Shown one piece after another: positions 17,603-27,700 of a stretch of 64,000 nucleotides of DNA. Where the stretch lies: NCBI RefSeq assembly GCF_000011365.1, contig NC_004463.1, positions 248,001 through 312,000 of the forward strand, read 5' to 3'. The notes below the pieces were generated by a model, which was not told the origin of the DNA, made no database searches, and saw only the letters and a list, made by a program, of their open reading frames with translations. The DNA is from Bradyrhizobium diazoefficiens USDA 110 (GTDB taxonomy: Bacteria > Pseudomonadota > Alphaproteobacteria > Rhizobiales > Xanthobacteraceae). A program made the translations under genes and the position numbers. How positions within the stretch are numbered: position 1 is the first letter of the stretch; each line of letters opens with the position of its first letter.

Positions 17603-18527
17603 GGCTGGTCCTCCCGATCCTGTTGGCGAGCGCAATGAACTGATCTGCCGGCAGCTCCGGAACCGTCTCAGCGTGCTCGATGCCTTCCGCGGTCCAGATG
17701 TCGACGGCATCCGCGCAGGCGCCGAAGCGGCGCAACCGTCCGGCGAGCCGTTCCTGCTCGGCCTTCAGCCTGTCGAGACCGAAAGGTCCGACCAGGCCGA
17801 TCAGCTCCAGCGCGGCCTCGCGAAAATCCTGCACATTGTCGTCGGCAAAGACATCGGCGGCGCCGAGCAGGCGGCGGTGCTTGCCGCCCATCGTCCGCCA
17901 GACCAGGGCACGATCGCGCGAGTCGAACTCCTCGACGCCGCGATTGGTCTCGATGACTTCGGGACCTGACACAGCGATGCGCCCCGGCTCCGAGACGGCG
18001 AGCGCGGAGCAACAGCCCGCGATCAGGCCGCCGCCGCCGTAGCATCCGGACCTCCCACCGATCAGGCCGATGACCTTCACGCCGGCGGCGCGCGCTTCCA
18101 TCACGGCGCGCATGATCTCGGCGATGGCAAGCTCGCCGGCATTGGCTTCCTGCAACCGGACGCCGCCGGTATCGAACAGGATCAAGACGGGGATCGAGCC
18201 GATCTCGCGCGCGGCGCGGAGCAGCCCGGTCAGCTTGGCGCCGTGCACTTCGCCGAAGGCGCCGCCCATGAAGCGGCCCTCCTGCGCGGCAACGAACACC
18301 GGCGAGCCGTCGAGGCGACCGTGACCGACGACGATGCCGTCGTCGAACTGCTCGGGAAGATCGAATATCTTCAGATGCGGGCTGACCTCGCGCTGCTCCG
18401 GCCCGATGAACTCGACGAAGCTGCCGGCATCGAGCAGCAGTTCCAGCCGCACGCGGGCCGACGCCTCGTAGAAGCTGGTGCTGTGCGCCCGTTCGGCGGG
18501 GGTGATGTGCTTGATCGGCGCGGTCAT
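17589..18527 (-). CDS. mdcD: malonate decarboxylase beta subunit
   Basis: MdcD is the catalytic half of the malonyl-S-ACP decarboxylase. It is a crotonase/carboxyltransferase fold protein of 312 residues, close to family length. Typical stretches are FVAAQEGRFMGGAFGEVHGA, ILFDTGGVRLQEANAGE and the glycine loop GGRSGCYGGGG, which builds the oxyanion hole. Its ATG overlaps the mdcC stop (18524-18527) and its end overlaps mdcE, so the D and E chains are probably made in equal amounts. Confidence 0.94.
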   Translation of the reverse strand: MTAPIKHITPAERAHSTSFYEASARVRLELLLDAGSFVEFIGPEQREVSPHLKIFDLPEQFDDGIVVGHGRLDGSPVFVAAQEGRFMGGAFGEVHGAKLTGLLRAAREIGSIPVLILFDTGGVRLQEANAGELAIAEIMRAVMEARAAGVKVIGLIGGRSGCYGGGGLIAGCCSALAVSEPGRIAVSGPEVIETNRGVEEFDSRDRALVWRTMGGKHRRLLGAADVFADDNVQDFREAALELIGLVGPFGLDRLKAEQERLAGRLRRFGACADAVDIWTAEGIEHAETVPELPADQFIALANRIGRTSRDAR

Positions 18528-18841
18528 TGGCCGTTCTCCGCGATCGATCGCACCGCCTGCGCCAGCCGGAGCGAGACCGTATCGGGACGCGCGCCGCCGT
18601 CATTGATCGAGAACTTCAGCCCGCCGGGCGAATAGCGCTCGACGAAATCGCCGATCACGGCTCTCCAGACCTCGCCGAAGCCGACGGCGGCGGTCTTGAT
18701 GTCGATGGCACATTCCGCATCCGGCAGCACGCGCTCCACCAGCACTTCGAGATTGCCCGAGGCAACTATGCCGACAATCGCGCTCCGCCTGGCGCCGTCG
18801 GCGCGGGCGCGAACCGGATGTCGAAAGCTGAGATCTTCCAT
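18524..18841 (-). CDS. mdcC: malonate decarboxylase acyl-carrier (delta) subunit
   Basis: Carrier protein of 105 residues that holds the phosphoribosyl-dephospho-CoA arm, on which malonyl and acetyl groups are exchanged. S28 in the VASGNLEVLVE motif is the expected attachment serine (VGSGDLEVL in characterised MdcC). The start at 18841 is preceded by GTGAGGAA, which overlaps the end of the gap after mdcA. A longer in-frame start at 18949 runs into mdcA and is rejected. The order A-C-D-E-G-B matches known mdc operons. Confidence 0.92.
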   Translation of the reverse strand: MEDLSFRHPVRARADGARRSAIVGIVASGNLEVLVERVLPDAECAIDIKTAAVGFGEVWRAVIGDFVERYSPGGLKFSINDGGARPDTVSLRLAQAVRSIAENGQ

Positions 18842-18851
18842 GGCGCGTTCC

Positions 18852-20498
18852 TCACCAGTTCCTGAATTTCGAAGGGGGTGCGTACAAGCCACCCGACCAG
18901 CGCACGAGATCCTTGATCGAGCGCGCCGCCAGCAGGCTGCGATCCGCATCGAGCGGATTGATGCCGAGATCTTCCGGCCGGCGGATCACGCCGCGCTCGC
19001 GCAGGCGCGCGACCATGCCGTGGTCCCGCCGACGGCCGACATCGGTGTAGCCGGCAACGCCACGGATGGCCTGCTCGCGCTCCTGCGCGGTGCGGCACAG
19101 CAAGAGATTCGCCACGCCCTCCTCGGTGACGATGTGCGTGACGTCGTCGCCATAGATCATGACCGGCGCCAGTTCGAGCTTCAGCTTCTCCGCGAGCTCG
19201 ATGGCATCGAGCTTCTCGACGAAGAGCGGCACGTTCTTGTCCCCGAACGTCTCGCCGATCTGCACGACCAGCTTGCGGCCGCGGCGCATCAGTGCCGAGC
19301 CGTCCGGATCGGCCTCCGCTCCGGCCTTCAGCCAGGGCTCGCTCGGATGCCGCCGCCCGCGGGCATCCGCCCCCATGTTCGGAGCGCCGCCAAAGCCTGC
19401 GATGCGCGAGGTGGTGACAGTCGACGAATTTCCCTGCAGATCGATCTGCAGCGTGGAGCCAATGAACATGTCGCAGGCATAGAGCCCGGCGGCCTGACAG
19501 AAGGCGCGGTTGGAACGCAACGAGCCGTCGGGACCGGTGAAGTAGACGTCGGATCTGGCGCGGATGTAGTCATCCATGCCGACCTCCGATCCGAACGAGT
19601 GGATCTGCCGCACCCAGCCGGATTCGATCGCGGGAATGAGTGCGGGATGCGGATTCAGCGCGAAGTGGGTTGCGATCCTGCCCTTCAGCCCCAGCCTCTC
19701 GCCGAATGTCGGGAGCAGGAGTTCGATCGCGGCCGTGCTGAAGCCGATGCCGTGATTGAGCCGCTGCACGCCATACGGTGCATAAACCCCCTTGATCGCC
19801 AGCATCGCGGTCAGGATCTGGCCTTCGGTGATCGCGGCCGGATCGCGCGTGAACAATGGTTCGACGAAGAACGGCTTGTTAGCCTTGACGATGAAATGGA
19901 CACGGTCCGCCGGGATATCGACCCGCGGAACCGTCTCCACGATCTCGTTGACCTGGGCGATCACGACGCCGTCCTTGAACGTCGTCGCCTCGACCACGGT
20001 CGGCGTGTCCTCGGTGTTCGGGCCGGTGTAGAGATTTCCCTCGCGATCGGCGCTGACGGCGGCGATCAGCGCGACGTGCGGCGTGAGGTCGATGAAGTAG
20101 CGGGCGAACAGTTCGAGATAGGTATGAACCGCACCCAGCTCGATCTTGCCGCCGAACAGCATGCGCGCAATCCGCGCCGATTGCGGCCCGGAATAGGCAT
20201 AGTCGAGCCGCTTCGCGACGCCGCGGTCGAACAGGTCCAGATGTTCGGGCAGAACGACGCCCGACTGCACCATGTGCAGATCGTTGACCCTGGAGGGATC
20301 GACCGCCAGCAGCGCGCGGCTCAAGAGATCCGCCTGCTTCTGGTTGTCGCCCTCCAGGCAAACCCGGTCGCCCGGCCGGATCACGGCCTCCAGCAGGCGC
20401 GTGACGTCGTGTGCTTCGACGACCTTGCCGCGGGCAAGGACTGCGCCCGCCGCAATGCAGGCATCACGCGCGACACGGTTGTCCTGCCAGCTCGTCAT
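18852..20498 (-). CDS. mdcA: malonate decarboxylase alpha subunit (acetyl-S-ACP:malonate ACP transferase)
   Basis: MdcA exchanges acetate for malonate on the carrier thiol, the first step of each decarboxylation cycle. The 548-residue protein is of normal length and has family regions such as DRVCLEGDNQKQADLLSRAL, LNPHPALIPAIESGW and SSTVTTSRIAGFGGAPNMG. Its ATG at 20498 overlaps the stop of the metallo-hydrolase gene (20495-20498), so the catalytic operon is translationally coupled to that gene. mdcC follows after a 10-base gap. Confidence 0.95.
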   Translation of the reverse strand: MTSWQDNRVARDACIAAGAVLARGKVVEAHDVTRLLEAVIRPGDRVCLEGDNQKQADLLSRALLAVDPSRVNDLHMVQSGVVLPEHLDLFDRGVAKRLDYAYSGPQSARIARMLFGGKIELGAVHTYLELFARYFIDLTPHVALIAAVSADREGNLYTGPNTEDTPTVVEATTFKDGVVIAQVNEIVETVPRVDIPADRVHFIVKANKPFFVEPLFTRDPAAITEGQILTAMLAIKGVYAPYGVQRLNHGIGFSTAAIELLLPTFGERLGLKGRIATHFALNPHPALIPAIESGWVRQIHSFGSEVGMDDYIRARSDVYFTGPDGSLRSNRAFCQAAGLYACDMFIGSTLQIDLQGNSSTVTTSRIAGFGGAPNMGADARGRRHPSEPWLKAGAEADPDGSALMRRGRKLVVQIGETFGDKNVPLFVEKLDAIELAEKLKLELAPVMIYGDDVTHIVTEEGVANLLLCRTAQEREQAIRGVAGYTDVGRRRDHGMVARLRERGVIRRPEDLGINPLDADRSLLAARSIKDLVRWSGGLYAPPSKFRNW

Positions 20499-21361
20499 GA
20501 CTTCTGCCCCTTTGCGGCGTTGGCCCCGCTCCAGAGCGATCCCGGATTGGCACGGTCGGGATGGAGCTCGAGCATCGCCTCGTAGAGCTCGCGCGGCGAT
20601 GTCGTCGCCTTATCGAGGCGGTTGAAATCGAGCAGGTATTGCCGGGTCGCCGCGATGTTGCGCGGGTCGTCGTCGTTATCCGGCTTTTTGTGTCCGGCGA
20701 CGACGAAGCGCGGCTTCAGCGCCGCAAGCCGGTCGAGCGCGGCGATCCATTCCAGCCGGCTCTGCGTGTCGGTTTCGGCCAGATAGGGATGAATGCCGTT
20801 GTACACGGTGTCGCCGGCGACGATCAGATCGAGAGACGGGACATGAAGGGCGGTTGAGCGCGCCGTATCGGTTCGTCCCATGTCGATGACGACGAGCTTG
20901 TGTCCCTCGAGCGTGAGCTCGCCTTCGAGGGGCGCAGCCGCGACCAGGCGCTCTGCGATCTCGCCCGGAAAGCGCTTGCGCCAGAAACCGTCGAGCGAGG
21001 CCGGCGAGAGCTGCGCCTTCATCTCGTCGACGACCTCGGGAACGGCAACGGCTTTTGCCTGCGGAAAGCGGTCGAGCAGCGGTGCCAGCCCGAAGAAATG
21101 ATCCCCGTGCCCGTGTGTGACATAGATCGTCGTCAGATTTCGCTCGCAAGACGCGACCCAGTCCAGCAGCGTTTTCGACTGCCCGGCGGTGAGGAACGTG
21201 TCGACGAGGACCGCGTCCCGCTCGCCGTAGATCAACGTCGACGAATTCGCGACCCACATCAGGTCCGGATTGCCGGACGGCAAGTCGCGGCTCAGTCCGG
21301 CCCGCTTCACCGTCGTCACCTTCCAGTTCAGGGCGGCGCCGGTCGTCTCGATCACATTCAT
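20495..21361 (-). CDS. MBL-fold metallo-hydrolase coupled to mdcA
   Basis: Metallo-beta-lactamase-fold hydrolase of 288 residues. The zinc motif H83-G-H85-G-D87-H88 (VTHGHGDHFFG) and the later AGDTVYNGIHPYL (Asp) and VAGHKKP (His) complete a di-metal site. No signal peptide is apparent, so it is probably cytoplasmic. It overlaps mdcA by four bases (ATGA), and the exported hydrolase gene starts upstream after a 97-base gap. MBL genes are not a standard mdc component. A thioesterase or ester-hydrolase role that feeds or protects the malonate pathway is only inference. Confidence 0.85.
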   Translation of the reverse strand: MNVIETTGAALNWKVTTVKRAGLSRDLPSGNPDLMWVANSSTLIYGERDAVLVDTFLTAGQSKTLLDWVASCERNLTTIYVTHGHGDHFFGLAPLLDRFPQAKAVAVPEVVDEMKAQLSPASLDGFWRKRFPGEIAERLVAAAPLEGELTLEGHKLVVIDMGRTDTARSTALHVPSLDLIVAGDTVYNGIHPYLAETDTQSRLEWIAALDRLAALKPRFVVAGHKKPDNDDDPRNIAATRQYLLDFNRLDKATTSPRELYEAMLELHPDRANPGSLWSGANAAKGQKS

Positions 21362-21458
21362 GGGAATTCTCCTGATGGCACAGTCGGGCCGGCGGGAGTG
21401 CTGTCGCTCCCGCCGTCCTTCCTTCTGCCGGTCGTGCGTCAGGACCGGCGAAGCGTGA

Positions 21459-22244
21459 TCAGCGCGTAACCGGCTGCTGGATGCTGCGCGCGGCGCGGGT
21501 GATGACCGCAGCCACTTCCTTCGGATGCGACTCGTAGACCGAGTGGCTGGCGCCCGGGATCACGGTGGTCTGGCTCTTGGCGCGCTCGTAGTACCAGCGC
21601 TCCAGATCCGGATTGATGATCTGGTCATTGCCGGCGACGATGCCCCAGCTCGGCTTGGTCTTCCACGCCGCCGCCGTCAGCGGCGTGCTGAACACCTGGG
21701 CCGCAGCCGGGACCTGGGAGCGCGCGACGAACTCGGCCCGCTCGCGCGGCAGATCGGGTGCGAACAGTTTCGGGAATTGCACGGGATCGAGATAGGTGAA
21801 TTTGTCGGGCGTGACCTTGATGACGCCTTCGGTCTTGCCGAGCACGCTCGGCGTCTTCTTGCCCAACGCCGATTCGTCCTCTCCGACGTCGGGCGCGTGT
21901 GCGGCGACGTAGACGAGACCGACGACGCTCGGATGAACGCCGGCCTCGGTGATGATCGAGCCGCCGTAGCTATGGCCGACGAGAAGCGTCGGGCCATCCT
22001 GCAGATCGAGAATGCGCTTGGCCGCCGTGACGTCGTCGGCGAACGAGGTCTCAGGCTCCTGCACCATGGTGACGCGGAAACCTTCCTTGGTCAGGATCTC
22101 GTAGACCGGTTTCCAGCCGGACCCATCCACCCAGGCGCCGTGCACCAGGACGATGTTCTTCAGGGGCTCCGCGTTCGCAGGGGCGACGGTCGAGAGCAAG
22201 GAGAGAGCGGCGGCAAAGGCGAGACCAGCGTTGAGGTGTTTCAT
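21459..22244 (-). CDS. exported alpha/beta hydrolase
   Basis: Hydrolase of 261 residues with a Sec signal peptide (residues 1-25, ending in APANA). Mature features are the oxyanion-region VHGAWVDGSGW, the nucleophile elbow GHSYGG with S92, and the C-terminal PGASHSVYESH that supplies the catalytic His. It resembles periplasmic esterases of the AB-hydrolase_1/6 group. It is the first gene of the run leading through the MBL hydrolase into the mdc operon. A 26-bp inverted repeat (22288-22313) lies 44 bases upstream of its start. It could release a malonate-type acid from an ester outside the cytoplasm, but this is not shown. Confidence 0.86.
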   Translation of the reverse strand: MKHLNAGLAFAAALSLLSTVAPANAEPLKNIVLVHGAWVDGSGWKPVYEILTKEGFRVTMVQEPETSFADDVTAAKRILDLQDGPTLLVGHSYGGSIITEAGVHPSVVGLVYVAAHAPDVGEDESALGKKTPSVLGKTEGVIKVTPDKFTYLDPVQFPKLFAPDLPRERAEFVARSQVPAAAQVFSTPLTAAAWKTKPSWGIVAGNDQIINPDLERWYYERAKSQTTVIPGASHSVYESHPKEVAAVITRAARSIQQPVTR

Positions 22245-22564
22245 GACGGGATCACTCCGGGTTGGAATGACGCAACACTAGTTTCGATGCTTGCCCGCGT
22301 ATTTCGGCAAGCAACGGCCCTTGCCACTTCGCACGCCGGGACACGCGAGCTGCGACGATCGCTGCTCGAACATCCTCCGGACGCGGCCCGGTTGAGAGAC
22401 GCACTTCTAACGGAGGGCCCACGTCATGCACACTGACATTCATGACAATGATCTCTCGCAAGCGTGAACGGCCGGCGTTCATACGCGAAAGACGATCGAT
22501 ACGCGCTCTGTCATTCACGACAACGTTCCTGACGTCACTCGAAATCCAAGCATAGGATTGAACA
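22245..22564. other. 320-bp divergent promoter region
   Basis: No supported gene. It contains the inverted repeat at 22288-22313 and must hold the promoters of the hydrolase/mdc run (leftward) and of the small exported protein (rightward). Confidence 0.6.
22288..22313. promoter_or_regulatory. inverted repeat TGCTTGCC-N10-GGCAAGCA
   Basis: Two perfect eight-base arms separated by ten bases lie 44 bases upstream of the first gene of the hydrolase-mdc run. Half-site centres are 18 bases apart, roughly two helical turns, as expected for a dimeric regulator. No regulator gene of the MdcR type is adjacent, so the cognate protein is unknown. Confidence 0.45.
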
Positions 22565-22906
22565 ATGACATCCATCGCAAAGTGCAGCGTCGCTCTCTTC
22601 GCCCTGCTGTGCGCGACCATGCCGGCTCTTGCCGGAAGCTGCGCGGATGACATCGCGCAAACCCAGGCCCAGCTCGATCTGGCCATAGAAAAGGATGCGG
22701 GCTCCCACGGCTGGAAGCCGGAGAGCCTCAGCGCGCTGCGCAGCCATCAACCGACGCCCCGCTCGCTCGCGGAAGCAGAAGGTGGCAACGGCGTCGATTT
22801 CACCGACGCGCTCGACTCGCTCGATCGCGCGCGCACCGCCAATCGCGCCGGCGACATCGCCGCGTGCAGCCGGGAGATCGCACACGCGCGGGCCATCCTG
22901 AGATAG
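22565..22906 (+). CDS. small exported hypothetical protein
   Basis: Protein of 113 residues with a clear Sec signal peptide (MTSIAKCSVALFALLCATMP, cleavage expected after ALA near residue 23). The mature part is helical and hydrophilic, with two cysteines (GSCADD and AACSRE) that could form a disulfide. A weak AGGATTG precedes the ATG. I do not recognise a domain. The 135-base gap to the next exported protein leaves open whether they are cotranscribed. Confidence 0.7.
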   Translation: MTSIAKCSVALFALLCATMPALAGSCADDIAQTQAQLDLAIEKDAGSHGWKPESLSALRSHQPTPRSLAEAEGGNGVDFTDALDSLDRARTANRAGDIAACSREIAHARAILR

Positions 22907-23041
22907 CGAATGCGCTTCGGGGCCGATGACGAGGCGACGCCTCCTCGCCGTCGTGCAGCCGGGGAGCAGGACGTGCGTTCTGGAAATACCCGCGCGAGCG
23001 CATCTTTCTAATGTCCATGCATAGAGCCGGAGCCTTCTTCC

Positions 23042-23581
23042 ATGCGAGATCAGCATTCACCGAACGACGCCGGCGCACGGAGTTCCGAATCGCGCCGGTT
23101 CTCCTTGATGCACCCTGCCGCGATGCTTGCGACCAGCGTCCTGTGGCTGGTCTCGACTGCGGCCATCGCCCAAACAACAATGCCGGGAACGCAGCCGCCT
23201 GCCGGCATGCTTGCGACCTCGCCGCTCAACCCGCAATCCACGCGACCCGTGGGCATTCCGTTGGGATCGACCGAGATCGCAACGCCCGGCATCTCCCCGA
23301 TCAACCCCGCGCCAAACACGACCGCCTGCGCCGGATCCGGCAATGCTTCATCCTCCGGAGCATTGTTCGACGGCGGCGGGCTGTCCGGCACCTTATCGAC
23401 CAATTGCCCCGGCAGCACGGCAGCAGTCTCGTCCCTGCCCTCGACATCGACGGTCGGCCGCGTCGGGATTCCGCTGGGCTCCACCGAAATCGGCGGCGCC
23501 GGAATCAGTCCGTCCGTGCCGGTGCCCGGCCCCACGTCCACGGGCGGCACGACTTCGATCGACGGCTCCGGCAATCCCTGA
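23042..23581 (+). CDS. exported Pro/Ser/Thr/Gly-rich protein linked to RND pump
   Basis: Low-complexity protein of 179 residues. A long N-terminal stretch precedes a hydrophobic signal segment (AAMLATSVLWLVSTAAIAQ), after which the chain is almost only Pro, Ser, Thr, Gly and Ala. A near-duplicate unit VGIPLGSTEI appears twice (about residues 69-78 and 142-151), each followed by a GISP element. Two cysteines are present. An internal Met at 23108 could be the true start of the signal peptide. It ends 19 bases before the adaptor gene of an RND pump, so cotranscription is likely. No known domain is seen; compare 58757-59458. Confidence 0.65.
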   Translation: MRDQHSPNDAGARSSESRRFSLMHPAAMLATSVLWLVSTAAIAQTTMPGTQPPAGMLATSPLNPQSTRPVGIPLGSTEIATPGISPINPAPNTTACAGSGNASSSGALFDGGGLSGTLSTNCPGSTAAVSSLPSTSTVGRVGIPLGSTEIGGAGISPSVPVPGPTSTGGTTSIDGSGNP

Positions 23582-23600
23582 GATCAGAAGGACCATCACC

Positions 23601-24773
23601 GTGAAACGCAACCTCACCATTGCATTCGTTGCTCTCGCCGCGATCCTGATCGGCGCGGGTCTCTGGTTCTTCGGCACCGACCGGAAGCCGGCCGTGGCAG
23701 CCGCACCCGTGCCCACCGCCGTGCCGGTGGTCGCCGCCAGCGTCACCGGCAAGGACGTTCCGATCTATCTGCGCGGCATCGGCACGGTGATTGCCTACAA
23801 CACCGACGTCGTGCGCAGCCAGATTCAGGGACAGATCGTCAAGATCGCCTTCACCGAGGGACAGACCGTCAAGGCCGGCGACCTGCTCGCGCAGATCGAC
23901 CCGCGTCCCTACGAGGCGCAGATCGAACAGCTGACGGCCAATCGCGACAGGGACCAGGCGCAACTCGCGAATGCCGAGGCCAACCTCTCCCGCTACAACC
24001 AGCTTGGCGACAAGGGCTATGCGACCCCGCAACTGATCGAGACGCAGACGGCGCAGGTGGCGCAGCTCAAGGCCGCCGTGAAGGCGGACCAGGCCCAGAT
24101 CGACGAGGCCAACGTCCAGCTCAGCTATACGCGCCTGTCGTCGGCCGTCCCCGGCATCACCGGCGTTCGCCAGATCGATGTCGGCAACGTCATTCATCCG
24201 ACCGATCCCAACGGCCTCGTCATCGTCACCCAGATCGAGCCGATCTCGCTGCTGTTCACCCTGCCGCAGGCCGATCTGCCGGTGATCCAGGAGCATGCCG
24301 CGAAGGGCGAACTGAAGGTCATCGCCTACAGCCAGGACAACAAGACGAAGCTCGACGAGGGCACGCTGCTGCTGGTCAACAACGAGATCGCGGGAACGAC
24401 CGGCACGGTCCAACTCAAGGCCGTGTTCCCAAACCATGAGCACAAGCTGTGGCCGGGCCAGCTGGTGAACGCGCGCCTGCTGCTCGAGGTCCAGAAGGGT
24501 GCGCTCACTGTCGCCGGCTCAGCCGTGCAGCAGGGACCGAACGGCAGCTATGTCTATGTCGTGACCGACGGCCAGACGGCCACCTTGCGTCCCGTTCACG
24601 TCGTGCAGATCAGCGATGGCCAGGCCCTGATCGACCAGGGACTGAAATCAGGCGACGTCGTCGTGATCGACGGCCAGTACCGACTCACGGAAGGCAGCCG
24701 CGTTCGCGAGCTGCACGGCAAGGCCGCGCGTGAAGCCGACCTGCAGAGCGCCGTGCAGGATGCGATCCCATGA
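23601..24773 (+). CDS. RND efflux periplasmic adaptor (MdtA-like)
   Basis: Membrane fusion protein of 390 residues. A GTG start at 23601 follows AGAAGGA by eight bases; the open frame extends upstream only across the preceding gene. A single N-terminal hydrophobic helix (about 5-22) anchors it. The lipoyl halves are VRSQIQGQIVKIAFTEGQTV and the region after the helical hairpin (RLSSAVPGITGVRQIDVG). The sequence matches the MdtA type, which works with MdtB/C-like pumps. It is coupled to the pump gene by ATGA (24770-24773). No outer-membrane factor is encoded nearby. Confidence 0.92.
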   Translation: MKRNLTIAFVALAAILIGAGLWFFGTDRKPAVAAAPVPTAVPVVAASVTGKDVPIYLRGIGTVIAYNTDVVRSQIQGQIVKIAFTEGQTVKAGDLLAQIDPRPYEAQIEQLTANRDRDQAQLANAEANLSRYNQLGDKGYATPQLIETQTAQVAQLKAAVKADQAQIDEANVQLSYTRLSSAVPGITGVRQIDVGNVIHPTDPNGLVIVTQIEPISLLFTLPQADLPVIQEHAAKGELKVIAYSQDNKTKLDEGTLLLVNNEIAGTTGTVQLKAVFPNHEHKLWPGQLVNARLLLEVQKGALTVAGSAVQQGPNGSYVYVVTDGQTATLRPVHVVQISDGQALIDQGLKSGDVVVIDGQYRLTEGSRVRELHGKAAREADLQSAVQDAIP

Positions 24774-27700
24774 ACCTTTCCGCGCCCTTCATCCTGCGGC
24801 CAATTGCAACCGCCCTGCTGATGGCCGGCTTGCTGCTGTGCGGCCTCGCGGCCTATCCGTTGCTGCCGGTCGGTGCGCTGCCGAACGTCAATTACCCGAC
24901 CATCCAGATCTCGGCGCAACTGCCCGGCGCCGATCCGGGCACCATTGCCTCGTCGCTGGCGACGCCGCTCGAGCAGCAGCTCAGCCAGATCCCCGGCGTC
25001 ACGCAGCTCACCTCGTCCAGTGCGCTCGGCGTCGCCCAGCTCACAGTGCAGTTCGAGCTGTCGCGCACCGTGGACAGCGCGGCGGTGGACGTGCTGGCCG
25101 CGATCAATGCCGCAAGCCCTTTCCTGCCGCCGAACATCCCCTACCCGCCGACGATCAGGAAGGTGAATCCGGCGGAGACGCCGATCATGCTGATCGCGCT
25201 GACGTCGGACTCGCTGCCGCTGACCACGGTCGACGCCTATGCGGAAAACATCCTGCTGCCGAAGATCTCGCAGGTGCCGGGTGTGGGTCTCGTCGGCATC
25301 GGCGGCCAGCAGAAGCCCGCGATCCGTGTTCGCGTCAATCCGCAGGCGCTTGCCGCCCGCGGCATCGGCCTCGAAGACGTCCGCAACGTGATCGCCGGCG
25401 CCAACGTCGACCTGCCGAAGGGCACGCTCAACAGCCCGCGCGTCACCTATACGCTGAACACCAACGATCAATTGCTCAAGCCCTCCGCCTATGAAGACCT
25501 CATCATCGCCTATCGCAACGGCTCGCCGGTGCGGATACGCGACATCGGCACGGCGATCGAGGGGCCCGAGAACGACCTCCTGGCCGGCTGGTACGGCAAG
25601 GAGCCCGCCATCATCCTGGCAGTCCAGCGCGTTCCCGGCGCCAACGTGATCGAGACGGTCGACCGCATCAAGAAGCTGCTGCCGCAATTGCAGGCCTCCG
25701 TTCCACCGGCGATCAAGGTGACGATCGCCGCCGACCGGACCGCCACCATTCGCGCCGCGGTCTCCGACGTTCAATTCACGCTGATGCTGACGGTCGCACT
25801 GGTGGTAATGGTCATATTCCTGTTCCTGCGGAATTTCTGGGCCACCATCATCCCGGCGATCACGGTTCCCCTGTCGCTGATCGGCACGTTCGCGGTCCTC
25901 TACGTGCTCGGCTACAGCCTGGACAACCTCTCGCTGATGGCGCTGTCGATCGCGGTGGGCTTCGTCGTCGACGATGCCGTCGTCGTCATCGAGAACATCG
26001 TGCGCCATCTCGAGCAGGGCATGACGCCGATGGAGGCCGCGCTCAAGGGTTCCAGCGAAATCGGCTTCACGATCGTCTCCATCACCCTGTCGCTGATCGC
26101 TGTGTTCATCCCGCTTTTCCTGATGGGAGGCTACGTCGGCAAGCTGTTCCAGGAATTCGCCGTCACGATCACGGCTTCGCTGCTGCTGTCGCTGGTCATC
26201 TCGCTCACGCTGACGCCGATGATGTGCGCGCGGCTGCTGAAGGACGACTCGCGGAAGAAGCACGGCCGAATCTATCTCGCCTTCGAACGCGGTTTCGACG
26301 CCCTGCTTGCGCTTTATGCGAGCGGCCTGCGAATCGTGCTGCGCCATCGCTTCGTGACGCTGCTCGTGATGCTCTCGACGATCGCGCTGACCGGCTATCT
26401 CTACGTGATCATTCCGAAGGGTTTCTTCCCGCAACAGGATACCGGGCAGATTGTCGGCATCACCGAAGCCGCACAGGACATTTCCTTCCCCGCCATGTCC
26501 GAACGCCAGCAGGCGATCGTCGACATCCTGTCGAAGGATCCGGCAATTCAGTCGGTGGCGAGCTATATCGGTCCGGGAGGTCCCACGGCGACGCTCAACC
26601 AGGGACGGATATTTATCGTCCTGAAGCCGAAGCCCGGGCGCAAGGCCAGCGCCGACCAGATCATCGAACGGCTGGGGCCCCAGCTCGCCCATATCCAGGG
26701 CATCAGGCTCTACATGCAGGCCGCGCAGGACATCACCATCGGCGCACGCCTGTCCAAGACGCAATACCAGTACACGCTGACGGACGCCGATTCCAACGAG
26801 CTCACCAACTGGTCGGCGATCTTCCTCAAGAAGCTCCGCGAGCTCGACCTCATCACCGACGTCGCGAGCGACCAGGCCAATGCCGGTCCGCGGCTGGAGG
26901 TCACCGTCAATCGCGAGGTCGCATCGAGCTTCGGCATCCTGCCCACGACGATCGACAATGCCCTCGACGACGCATTCGGCCAGCGCATCGTCTCCACGAT
27001 GTTCACCTCGCTGAACCAGTACCATGTCGTGATGGAGGTCGATCCGCGTTTCCAGTACGGGCCGGAAGCGCTCAAGGACATCTACCTGAACTCGGCCACC
27101 GGCCAGCAGGTCCCCCTGAGCACGCTGGTTCACAGCGTCATTAAGCCCGCGCCCATCCTGATCAACCACCAGAGCCTGTTTCCGTCGGTCACGATCTCGT
27201 TCAACCTGCAGCCCGGCGCCGCGCTCGGCGATGCGGTGACGGCGATCCAGAACATCGAGAAGAGCACGGGCAAGCCCGCCTCGCTATCGACCTCGTTCCA
27301 GGGCAACGCCCAGGCCTTCCAGTCTTCCCTGCGAGGCACACCGCTGCTGATCGGGGCGGCGCTGATCGTGATCTACATCATCCTCGGCGTGCTCTATGAG
27401 AGCCTGATCCATCCGATCACGATCCTGTCGACGCTGCCGTCGGCCGGCATCGGCGCGCTGTTGCTGCTGCTGGCGGTCCACATGGATCTCAGCGTCATCG
27501 CCATCATTGGCATCATCCTGCTGATCGGCATCGTCAAGAAGAACGGCATCATGCTGGTCGATTTCGCCCTCGAGGTGGAGCGCCAGCACGGGCTCAGCCC
27601 GGAAGAGGCGATCTACCAGGCCTGCACGCTGCGCTTCCGCCCGATCCTGATGACGACGATGGCGGCGCTGCTCGGCGGCGTGCCGCTGATGATCGGTTCC

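Noticed and set aside
22252..22686. 144-codon minus-strand frame upstream of the exported alpha/beta hydrolase
   Set aside because: It covers the promoter region and the antisense of the small exported gene; no ribosome site or recognisable sequence.
24596..27169. 857-codon open frame antisense to the RND pump
   Set aside because: Composition is His/Arg/Asp/Gln-rich with no domain or ribosome site. It is a codon-bias shadow of the pump gene in GC-rich DNA.
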